Shown here: piece after piece, positions 1 through 4,665 of the stretch
Layout: each line of letters starts with the position of its first letter
Numbering within the stretch: position 1 is the first letter of the stretch
NCBI GenBank assembly: GCA_016204035.1
Contig: JACQLN010000017.1
Span: 1 to 5,885 of the forward strand
DNA: 5,885 nt
Source of the DNA: Parcubacteria group bacterium
Lineage (GTDB): Bacteria > Patescibacteriota > Minisyncoccia > JACQLN01
Direction of reading: 5' to 3'
The notes under the pieces: model-generated
Seen by the model: the letters and a program-made list of their open reading frames with translations, nothing else
Database searches by the model: none
Told to the model about the DNA's origin: nothing
Translations under genes and position numbers: made by a program

Positions 1-74
1 GCGCTGGTGGTTGTAGTTATGGCCCTGTTGAGGGTAGGTTCGTGGGGTTATTGGCGCTTCCGGTTTGTTCACAC
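1..74. other. Unassigned 5' edge upstream of a terminator
   Basis: No gene can be named here. One + frame is open from the window edge to a TAA at 103-105, rich in Val, Trp, Arg and Phe. A second is open to about 207, and the third stops at 14-16. Because an intrinsic terminator follows at 75, the piece is most likely the end or 3' UTR of a gene lying left of the window. The reading frame cannot be chosen from this short stretch. Confidence 0.3.
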
Positions 75-102
75 CGCCCCGATCCTAGATCGGGGCGTTT
101 TA
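75..102 (+). terminator. Rho-independent terminator of the upstream unit
   Basis: A perfect 10-bp stem (75-84 with 88-97) around a CTA loop is followed directly by TTTTAT. The stem is GC-rich at its base. The T run lies only on the + side, so it should stop transcription entering from the left and insulate murJ. Confidence 0.85.
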
Positions 103-122
103 TAAGTAGTTTTTGCCGCTTA

Positions 123-131
123 TGCTACTAT
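123..131 (+). promoter_or_regulatory. Probable extended -10 promoter for murJ-lepA
   Basis: TGC followed by TACTAT (TGnTAnnnT type) lies between the terminator and murJ. No good -35 is seen at 17 bp, as is tolerated for extended -10 promoters. The same TATGCTA core recurs at the -10 of the promoter at 3867-3895. The predicted start near 138 would give a leader of about 60 nt. An overlapping AT-rich TATAAA at 131-136 is an alternative. Confidence 0.4.
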
Positions 132-198
132 ATAAATCTAAGAAATTATGACCCCAGTGCCACAGCCCATTCGTGTATTTACAGGAATATAGACAAAT

Positions 199-1809
199 AT
201 GACGCTTAACGGATTTTTAGGCCAAAAAACTAAAGGGGTTTTAGCCGCCGCGGCTATTTTAGCCGCCGCCGGCTTTTTAAGCCGGCTATTGGGTTTTGGC
301 CGAAACGCCTTACTGGCCTATTTTTACGGCGCTGGCGATATTTTAGACGCCTATTTTTTGGCTTTCCGCCTGCCCGATTTTTTCTTCAATCTTTTCTTTT
401 TCGGAGCTTTCTCGGCCGGGTTCGTGCCGGTGTTCATCAAATTAAAAAACCACGACCCCCAAAAGGCCTGGAAGCTGGCCAACGATGTTTTGAATCTAAC
501 TCTGGCCGTTTTTGTAATTTTTGGCGCCGTTTTTTTTGTGGCCGCGCCTTGGGTGTTAAAACTGATCGCGCCCGGTTTTGAAGGCGAGAAACTCAAACTG
601 GCGGTAACATTAAGCCGGATAATGTTTTTGCAGCCGATTTTTTTGGGAATCTCGGTGGTATTTTCCGGCATACTCCAATCCACCCGGCGTTTTTTGGCCT
701 ACGCTCTGGCTCCGGTTTTTTACAACCTCGGCATAATTTTTGGCATTTTGGTTTTGGCGCCCAAGCTGGGTCCGGCGGGCTTGGCTTGGGGCGTGGTCGC
801 GGGCGCCTGGCTTCATATGTTGATCCAATATCCCGCGGCCAGGCACAGCGGTTTCAGTTATAAATTTTTCTTTTCGCTTAAAGAAAACTCCATTAAAGAT
901 ATTTTTCATATTATAGTGCCGCGTTCTTTAAGTTTGATTTTAGCCCAGCTTAACTTAGTGGTTATGGCCGGGCTGGCTTCGTTTTTGGGTTCGGGCCGCG
1001 TTTCGGTTTTTAATTTTGCCAACGATCTTAACGGTTTGGTTTTGGGCGTGGTGGCCGTGCCTTTGGGCGTGGCCGTGTTTCCGGTTTTTTCCGAACTGGC
1101 CGCCCAAGGCAAGTTTCAGGAAATGGGCGAGACGTTTATAAAAATTCTGCGCCGGTTGATGTTTGTGATGATGCCGGCCGCGGTTTTATTTTTTATTTTG
1201 CGCGCCCAAATAGTCCGTCTAACGTTGGGCTACGGCCGGTTTGACTGGGCGGATACGGTTTTAACCATAGAAACGCTGGGGTTCTTTTTAATCGGTTTGA
1301 TTTTTCAAGGAGCGTTGGCGATCATTCTTAGGGGATTTTTTGCTTTGGAAGACGCCAAAACGCCTTTTATGATTTTGTTTTTTGGCGTGTTGTTAAGTAT
1401 GGCCGTGGCTTTGTTTTTGGCGCCGGTTATGGATGTTTCGGCTTTGGGGTTGGGTATGGCCGCGGCCGCGATTTTTAATACCCTGGTTTTATTTTTCATA
1501 TTCAAACGCCGCGTCAAATCCGTTAAAATTTCCAGTCTGTTAAAACCGGCGGCTGTTTTCGCGCTGGGCTCGGTTCTGGCCGGTTTAGCCGCTTACGCCG
1601 CGCTTTATTATCTAGATAAGTTTTTAGACACGCATAAAGTTTTACATCTAATCGTCCAGGGCGGATCGGCGGGGGTTTTGGGCGTGGTGGTATATTTATT
1701 AATCACGAGTATGTTTAATATGGAAGAAGTTAACCAGATTTTGAAAAAACTTAAATTAGGCAAGGGTATTATTTTGCCCAGCTTGGATGAAGAAACCCAT
1801 CAGTCGTAA
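199..1809 (+). CDS. murJ: MurJ/MviN lipid II flippase
   Basis: This is an integral membrane protein of 536 residues that flips lipid-linked peptidoglycan precursor (lipid II) across the cytoplasmic membrane; it belongs to the MOP superfamily. Family marks are SRLLGFGR (28-35), DAYFLAFRLPD (50-60), GAFSAGFVPVF (69-79), APGF (124-127), PRSLSL (241-246) and VPLGVAVFPVF (287-297). The hydrophobic pattern fits about 14 transmembrane helices, and the length is typical. Arg29 and Arg35 match E. coli Arg18 and Arg24. The positions matching Arg52 and Arg270 appear to be Phe63 and Asp276. The ATG is preceded only by a weak AGGA, and it gives the expected N-terminus just ahead of the first helix. lepA follows after 116 bp in the same direction with no clear terminator between, so cotranscription is plausible. 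Confidence 0.96.
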   Translation: MTLNGFLGQKTKGVLAAAAILAAAGFLSRLLGFGRNALLAYFYGAGDILDAYFLAFRLPDFFFNLFFFGAFSAGFVPVFIKLKNHDPQKAWKLANDVLNLTLAVFVIFGAVFFVAAPWVLKLIAPGFEGEKLKLAVTLSRIMFLQPIFLGISVVFSGILQSTRRFLAYALAPVFYNLGIIFGILVLAPKLGPAGLAWGVVAGAWLHMLIQYPAARHSGFSYKFFFSLKENSIKDIFHIIVPRSLSLILAQLNLVVMAGLASFLGSGRVSVFNFANDLNGLVLGVVAVPLGVAVFPVFSELAAQGKFQEMGETFIKILRRLMFVMMPAAVLFFILRAQIVRLTLGYGRFDWADTVLTIETLGFFLIGLIFQGALAIILRGFFALEDAKTPFMILFFGVLLSMAVALFLAPVMDVSALGLGMAAAAIFNTLVLFFIFKRRVKSVKISSLLKPAAVFALGSVLAGLAAYAALYYLDKFLDTHKVLHLIVQGGSAGVLGVVVYLLITSMFNMEEVNQILKKLKLGKGIILPSLDEETHQS

Positions 1810-1827
1810 TATAAGGATGATTATTTC

Positions 1828-1911
1828 GCCAAGTTTTTGTTTTCTGGCGAGTGAACTCGCCTCCGCAGACTGCGTCTCAAACAGCACTTGCCGCGAAAAC
1901 GAAAGCTTGGC
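1828..1911. repeat. Palindromic element between murJ and lepA
   Basis: The 17-base arms 1828-1844 and 1895-1911 pair throughout as RNA (15 Watson-Crick pairs and two G-U). Inside, GGCGAG (1846-1851) pairs with CTCGCC (1856-1861) around a TGAA loop, and AGAC/GTCT at 1868-1878 forms a further small hairpin. The result is a branched fold of about 84 nt. It fills most of the murJ-lepA gap and ends 14 bp before the preferred lepA start. It could be a small non-autonomous mobile repeat or a processing or attenuation structure. Confidence 0.6.
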
Positions 1912-1925
1912 TTTATATTAAGTCT

Positions 1926-3785
1926 GTGATTATTCAAAACATCAGAAATTTTTCCATAATAGCCCATATTGATCATGGAAAATCCACGCTGGCCGATCGG
2001 TTGTTGGAATTAACGCATACGGTATCTACGCGCGAGATGCGCGAGCAGTATCTTGATTTGATGGATTTGGAACAAGAGCGGGGAATAACAATCAAGATGC
2101 AACCCGTCAGGATGCTCTGGCATCTCATCGAGCCTGAAGGCTCATCAGAGTCTGAACGGCCTGACGGGCCTGAGCGAAGCGAAGGGCAGGGATTTATTCT
2201 CAATCTTATAGATACGCCGGGTCATGTGGATTTTTCTTACGAAGTTTCGCGTTCGCTGGCCGCGGTGGAAGGCGCGATTTTACTGGTGGACGGCACCAAA
2301 GGCGTGCAGGCCCAAACCTTGGCGCACCTGCACACCGCCCAAAAGCAAGGGTTGGTTATAATTCCGGCCATAAATAAAATTGATTTAGCCAATGCCCGGC
2401 CGGAAGAAATAGAACATGAATTGAAAGAGCTTTTGGGCGGCGAAACTGAAATTTTCAAAATATCGGCCAAAGATGGCACCAACATTGATAAGTTGCTGGA
2501 GGCCGTCATCAGTAAAGTCCCGCAACCCAATCCCGGCTTAGGTAAATACGGCCGCGCGCTTATTTTTGATTCCAGTTACGATTCGTATAAAGGCGTGGTG
2601 GCTTACGTTCGGGTTTTTGACGGCAGTTTCAAAACGGGCGACCAAGTTAAATTTATCGCTGCCGAAAAAAACGCCGAATTGATGGAGGTGGGGTATTTTA
2701 AGCCGCAACTCGTTGTTCAAAAAGAACTGGCCGCGGGCGAGATCGGTTATATCGCCACCGGGCTTAAAGACCCGGCCCTGGTGAGAGTGGGCGACACCAT
2801 CTTGGGAAATTTTCAATTTTCAATTTTCAATTTTCAAAAATTAGCCCTACTGGGCTATAAGGAGCCGTCGCCGGTGGTTTTTGCCAGTTTGTTTCCCAAA
2901 GAAGGCGACGAATTTACCAGGCTTAAAGACGCTTTGTTAAAATTAAAACTTTCCGACGCCGCCTTAACTTTTGAACTGGATTCCCAAGAAGTTTTGGGCC
3001 GGGGGTTTAGATGCGGTTTTTTGGGCTCGCTCCACATGGAAATAGTTTTGGAACGTTTACAGCGCGAGTACAATATAGCTTTAATTACCACCACGCCTTC
3101 CGTCAGCTATGAAATTATTCTTAAAAAAAACAATCAAATCCAGACGATTTTTTCGGCGGCCGATTTGCCGGAATCCGATCGTTATACCGAAATCCGCGAA
3201 CCCTGGGTGGTGTTGACGGTTCTTGCGCCTTCAAAATATATTGGCGGCATTTTGGAACTTTTGGCCTCTAGGCGCGGTTTAAGCCAAGACACAAAATATA
3301 TTTCGGATAGTAGGGTAGAGATTGTTTATAAAATTCCTTTGGCCGAAATAATCGTTGATTTTCACGACAAGCTAAAAAGCGCTTCTTCGGGTTTCGCCTC
3401 TTTAAGTTACGAGTTTTTAGAACTAAAAAAAGGCGACTTGGTTAAACTGGATATTCTGGTGGCGGGCGAAAAAGTGGAAGCGTTAAGCCGGATCGTGCCT
3501 CAGGATAAGGTTCACGACGAAGGCAAGAGAATGGTTGGCAAGCTAAAAGAACTTTTGCCGCGGCAGTGGTTTGAGGTTACCTTGCAAGCGGCTATCGGTG
3601 GAAAAATCATTGCCCGCGAAAATATCGCCGCGCTTAAAAAAGACGTTACCGGCTATTTGTATGGCGGCGACATTACCCGTAAAATGAAACTGCGCGAAAA
3701 ACAGAAAAAAGGCAAGAAAAAAATGAAAGCGCGCGGCCGCGTCAGCATACCCAATTCGGTTTTTTTTGAACTTTTAAAGAGGTAG
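1926..3785 (+). CDS. lepA: Elongation factor 4 (LepA), translational GTPase
   Basis: This is a ribosome-associated GTPase of the EF-G-like family that acts on stalled or mistranslocated ribosomes. With the GTG start at 1926 it has 619 residues. The G domain shows AHIDHGKS (13-20), RGITIK (52-57), DTPGH (96-100), NKID (150-153) and SAK (180-182). Later come GFRCGFLG, LHMEI and the LepA-specific C-terminal tail with YGGDITRK and a Lys-rich stretch. The frame is open upstream to a GTG at 1851, but those extra 25 residues come from a palindromic element and do not resemble the family. Starting at 1926 gives MIIQNIRNFSIIAHIDHGK, which matches known LepA N-termini. No Shine-Dalgarno site is visible at either start. 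Against E. coli LepA (599 aa) the extra length lies mainly in an insertion at residues 69-88 and a repeat-coded loop at 295-304. Confidence 0.97.
   Translation: MIIQNIRNFSIIAHIDHGKSTLADRLLELTHTVSTREMREQYLDLMDLEQERGITIKMQPVRMLWHLIEPEGSSESERPDGPERSEGQGFILNLIDTPGHVDFSYEVSRSLAAVEGAILLVDGTKGVQAQTLAHLHTAQKQGLVIIPAINKIDLANARPEEIEHELKELLGGETEIFKISAKDGTNIDKLLEAVISKVPQPNPGLGKYGRALIFDSSYDSYKGVVAYVRVFDGSFKTGDQVKFIAAEKNAELMEVGYFKPQLVVQKELAAGEIGYIATGLKDPALVRVGDTILGNFQFSIFNFQKLALLGYKEPSPVVFASLFPKEGDEFTRLKDALLKLKLSDAALTFELDSQEVLGRGFRCGFLGSLHMEIVLERLQREYNIALITTTPSVSYEIILKKNNQIQTIFSAADLPESDRYTEIREPWVVLTVLAPSKYIGGILELLASRRGLSQDTKYISDSRVEIVYKIPLAEIIVDFHDKLKSASSGFASLSYEFLELKKGDLVKLDILVAGEKVEALSRIVPQDKVHDEGKRMVGKLKELLPRQWFEVTLQAAIGGKIIARENIAALKKDVTGYLYGGDITRKMKLREKQKKGKKKMKARGRVSIPNSVFFELLKR
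2129..2187. repeat. In-frame palindromic insertion inside lepA
   Basis: This stretch codes a hydrophilic, Glu/Ser/Pro/Gly/Arg-rich segment (about residues 69-88) between the G2 and G3 motifs. E. coli LepA has about 17 fewer residues there. The DNA has small inverted repeats: GAGCCT/AGGCTC at 2130-2143, GGCC/GGCC around 2159-2170, and CCT-GA-GC/GC-GA-AGG at 2169-2185. It shares CGAGCCTGA and TCAGAG with the intergenic repeat at 4623-4665, so it is probably a member of the same small repeat family inserted without breaking the frame. Confidence 0.55.
2808..2835 (+). repeat. Tandem heptamer repeat (AATTTTC x4) in lepA
   Basis: Four perfect copies of the 7-mer AATTTTC lie inside the lepA frame and code NFQFSIFNFQ (residues 295-304), in a loop after the conserved VGDT motif. 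The loop is about five residues longer than in E. coli LepA. Since seven is not a multiple of three, gain or loss of one copy would shift the frame, whereas three copies would not. Confidence 0.9.
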
Positions 3786-3795
3786 TTTTTATAAT
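3766..3795 (+). promoter_or_regulatory. Possible promoter overlapping the lepA 3' end
   Basis: TTGAAC (3766-3771), an 18-bp spacer and a perfect TATAAT (3790-3795) straddle the lepA stop codon. The -10 is ideal, but the region is AT-rich and the -35 matches consensus at only four bases. It would read into the 3800-4590 unit. No gene is seen in 3796-3866 and no clear lepA terminator is visible. Confidence 0.3.
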
Positions 3796-3866
3796 ATAAA
3801 AAAGGGCTGAAAATGGCTTAAAAATGTGATTTTCCTGCAATATTGACGTATTTTAACGGGTGGGGC

Positions 3867-3895
3867 TTGACAGGGTTTAGGGGGTATGCTAAGAT
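3867..3895 (+). promoter_or_regulatory. Strong sigma70-type promoter of the 3.9-4.6 kb unit
   Basis: TTGACA (3867-3872), a 17-bp spacer and TAAGAT (3890-3895), with TGC just before the -10 (extended -10), give close to a consensus promoter. Transcription should begin near 3902. The 5' leader of about 80 nt then holds a strong hairpin and the ribosome binding site of the 57-codon gene. This is the best-formed promoter in the window. Confidence 0.8.
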
Positions 3896-3910
3896 GGGGG
3901 TATCATTGTT

Positions 3911-3943
3911 CTGGTTGGGTTTCGTCCTCACGAACCCACCCAG
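3911..3943 (+). promoter_or_regulatory. 5'-leader hairpin
   Basis: CTGG (3911-3914) pairs with 3940-3943, TGGGTT (3916-3921) with AACCCA (3933-3938), and CGT (3923-3925) with ACG (3930-3932), closing a CCTC loop. There is one T/C mismatch and one bulged T. The hairpin begins about 9 nt after the predicted transcription start and ends 23 nt before the ribosome binding site. It may stabilise the 5' end or act in regulation. No T run follows, so it is not a terminator. Confidence 0.6.
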
Positions 3944-3966
3944 GGCATAGTTCTTTCACTTCAACC

Positions 3967-3993
3967 AAGAAAGGAGGTCCGCCTATGCGGACC
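3967..3993 (+). promoter_or_regulatory. Perfect Shine-Dalgarno site within a start-codon hairpin
   Basis: AAGAAAGGAGGT (3967-3978) is a near-ideal ribosome binding site, with GGAGG ending 7 nt before the ATG at 3985. GGTCCGC (3976-3982) and GCGGACC (3987-3993) form a perfect 7-bp stem with loop CTAT, so two bases of the core site and all of the start codon lie in one hairpin. The full 12-nt site is also complementary to 4504-4515 further down the same transcript. The two pairings share only three bases (3976-3978). Confidence 0.7.
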
Positions 3994-4158
3994 CAGATTC
4001 GCGGAGCGCCGAAGAACGGCGCCATCACCGGCCTCAACGAGGCCGCATCTTACGGATACCGTACCACGATCATCGGCACCACCGTCTTCGACAGCGAGAT
4101 CCTCGGCAACACCGGCGCCACCGGCGGCCGCCTCGGCGACACCATCGTCGCCGAGTAG
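3985..4158 (+). CDS. Small orphan protein, 57 aa, unknown function
   Basis: I do not recognise this protein. It starts MRTQIRGAPKNG and ends GGRLGDTIVAE. It is rich in Gly, Thr, Ile and Ala with few charged residues, and has no Cys, no signal peptide and no membrane segment. The middle and end read as short beta-prone runs (TTIIGTTVF, GDTIV) broken by Gly. The ATG at 3985 is preferred over an in-frame ATG at 3886 because the latter lies in the promoter -10 region, whereas 3985 has a near-perfect ribosome binding site. About 50 of 56 codons after ATG end in G or C, while second positions are near 57% GC. Such skew supports real coding and differs sharply from murJ and lepA. The coding sequence also holds tight hairpins (4006-4022, 4029-4045, 4051-4063, and a 9-bp stem at 4132-4155 just before the stop), so an RNA role is possible too. 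Confidence 0.6.
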   Translation: MRTQIRGAPKNGAITGLNEAASYGYRTTIIGTTVFDSEILGNTGATGGRLGDTIVAE

Positions 4159-4174
4159 GTCCGGGCGTCGGCGA

Positions 4175-4288
4175 CCGCTCGTCTGGAAGGTCGGATAGGT
4201 TTCCGGCCCGGTGACGAGCGGCCCCCCGTCCAAGTTCCAAACAGCGCGCCGCGTGATCCCGGATTCTCCGGGGCAACCACGCCGGCGC
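4175..4288 (+). other. GC-rich structured segment after the small gene
   Basis: Two strong folds can be drawn. CCGCTCGTC (4175-4183) pairs perfectly with GACGAGCGG (4213-4221). A longer hairpin has outer arms 4246-4255 and 4278-4288 (10 bp with one bulge) and an inner 6-bp stem 4258-4263/4267-4272. No convincing protein is coded here. It may be a structured 3' UTR or part of a larger structured RNA. High GC makes some pairing expected by chance. Confidence 0.45.
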
Positions 4289-4319
4289 GGTTCTGACACT
4301 AAACCCACGGAGGCACGAC

Positions 4320-4352
4320 ATGCCACTGGGCGCCAATCCGCCCTTCGGGTAG
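4320..4352 (+). CDS. Possible 10-codon peptide MPLGANPPFG
   Basis: A GGAGG at 4309-4313 lies 6 nt before an ATG that opens a ten-residue frame ending in TAG. The spacing is canonical, and most codons end in G or C as in the 57-codon gene. The same bases can form hairpins (GGGCG 4328-4332 with CGCCC 4339-4343), so the ORF may be incidental. It could be a leader peptide, a tiny effector, or chance. Confidence 0.2.
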   Translation: MPLGANPPFG

Positions 4353-4363
4353 TGTACTTGTCT

Positions 4364-4389
4364 AGGAAGAAAGAATATTCTTTCTTCCT
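4364..4389. repeat. Perfect 26-bp palindrome
   Basis: Two 13-base arms meet with no spacer (4364-4376 and 4377-4389). Just outside, GTACT (4354-4358) can pair with AGTAC (4400-4404). The palindrome could be a cruciform, a protein-binding site, or an RNA hairpin. Its arms carry AAGAAAG and CTTTCTT, also found in the 3967-3978 ribosome binding site and in the 4504-4515 element respectively, so it could compete with that long-range pairing. It also lies 2 bases beyond the stop of a minus-strand frame ending at 4392. Confidence 0.75.
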
Positions 4390-4391
4390 GT

Positions 4392-4493
4392 TTACGCGTA
4401 GTACAGGAGCGTGGAGGTGTCGGTGTGGCCTACCCAATCTCGCCAATAAGGGAGAGCAAGTGTTGCGTTGACTGATAAAGCGCTTCGTGCCAA
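4392..4493 (-). pseudogene. Possible remnant of a tyrosine recombinase C-terminus
   Basis: Read on the - strand, a 33-codon frame ends WVGHTDTSTLLYYA and a TAA. This resembles the Gly-His ... Tyr end of phage-type tyrosine recombinases, and the last 12 or so codons mostly end in C or G. The neighbouring frame reads KRFISQRNTCSPLLARLG, loosely like the segment that normally precedes Gly-His, which would suggest a frameshift. No upstream catalytic Arg or core domain is seen. A short match like this could be chance. Confidence 0.2.
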
Positions 4494-4505
4494 AGATACC
4501 TCCAC
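4411..4505 (+). ncRNA. Stem closing a 73-nt loop in the 3' structured region
   Basis: GTGGAGGTGTC (4411-4421) pairs with GATACCTCCAC (4495-4505) over 11 bp with one G-U. The enclosed 73 nt include TCTC/GAGA (4438-4441 with 4452-4455) and two SD-like purine runs, each close to a very short GTG-led frame (4423-4449 and 4460-4471). I recognise no known RNA family. The right arm overlaps the tandem anti-Shine-Dalgarno element by 8 nt. Confidence 0.4.
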
Positions 4506-4515
4506 CTCCTTTCTT
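4498..4515 (+). promoter_or_regulatory. Tandem anti-Shine-Dalgarno-like element
   Basis: ACCTCC occurs twice in tandem (4498-4503 and 4504-4509), followed by TTTCTT. The run 4504-4515 is the exact reverse complement of the 12-nt ribosome binding site 3967-3978 of the 57-codon gene, and resembles the 3' tail of 16S rRNA. It lies in the same predicted transcript. It could mask the site in cis, act in trans on strong Shine-Dalgarno sites, or match by shared composition. Confidence 0.5.
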
Positions 4516-4516
4516 C

Positions 4517-4551
4517 GATCCGAACAAGCCCAACGGCGGCTTGAACGGATC
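4517..4551 (+). ncRNA. 12-bp hairpin stacked next to the terminator
   Basis: GATCCG (4517-4522) pairs with CGGATC (4546-4551) and CAAGCC (4525-4530) with GGCTTG (4538-4543), separated by a symmetric AA/AA internal loop, with a 7-nt loop CAACGGC. It starts two bases after the anti-Shine-Dalgarno element and ends one base before the terminator stem, so the 3' end of this RNA should be rigid and protected. Confidence 0.6.
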
Positions 4552-4552
4552 C

Positions 4553-4590
4553 GGCCCCGAACGCCAACGCGCGTTCGGGGCCTTTATTTT
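4553..4590 (+). terminator. Rho-independent terminator of the 3.9-4.6 kb unit
   Basis: A perfect 12-bp GC-rich stem (4553-4564 with 4571-4582) around CAACGC is followed by TTTATTTT. It is the natural end of transcription from the 3867-3895 promoter and gives a transcript of about 690 nt. Confidence 0.9.
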
Positions 4591-4614
4591 GTTCAACACT
4601 CGGTGTTGAACAAA
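4588..4614. repeat. 12-bp inverted repeat after the terminator
   Basis: The arms 4588-4599 and 4603-4614 are perfectly complementary around a TCG loop, with core GTTCAACAC/GTGTTGAAC. It overlaps the terminator T run and is followed within 5 nt by CCTTTT. It may be a backup terminator or an operator-like site. Confidence 0.6.
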
Positions 4615-4622
4615 TACCTTTT

Positions 4623-4665
4623 CGAGCCTGAGCGTCAGAGCCGAAGGCCTGAGTGAGTCGGCGAG
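4623..4665. repeat. Short palindromic dispersed repeat
   Basis: The segment begins CGAGCCTGAGCG and holds GCCTGAG twice (4626-4632 and 4647-4653), with a GCC-GAA-GGC hairpin (4640-4648) inside a bulged 7-bp stem. ACCTTT (4616-4621) and AAAGGT (4669-4674) flank it as an outer inverted repeat. It shares CGAGCCTGA and TCAGAG with the insertion inside lepA. It separates the GC-rich unit from prfA. Confidence 0.5.

Noticed and set aside
148..192. 14-codon ATG frame (MTPVPQPIRVFTGI) before murJ
   Set aside because: No ribosome site and no coding signature; a leader peptide cannot be excluded but nothing supports it.
1851..1925. N-terminal extension of lepA from GTG 1851
   Set aside because: The extension is coded by a palindromic element, lacks a ribosome site and has no family similarity; GTG 1926 gives the standard N-terminus.
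4211..4471. 86-codon + frame downstream of the small gene
   Set aside because: No ribosome site, Arg/Ser-rich low-complexity translation, and it crosses the 26-bp palindrome; most likely chance in GC-rich DNA.
4495..4520. Resemblance to the 3' end of 16S rRNA
   Set aside because: Only the CACCTCCTTTCT run matches; the preceding helix 45 region of 16S rRNA is absent, so this is not an rRNA fragment.
4517..4551. Integron attC-like hairpin
   Set aside because: The stem has GCCCAAC at 4528-4534 but the paired GTTRRRY/RYYYAAC core boxes and extrahelical bases of attC are missing.
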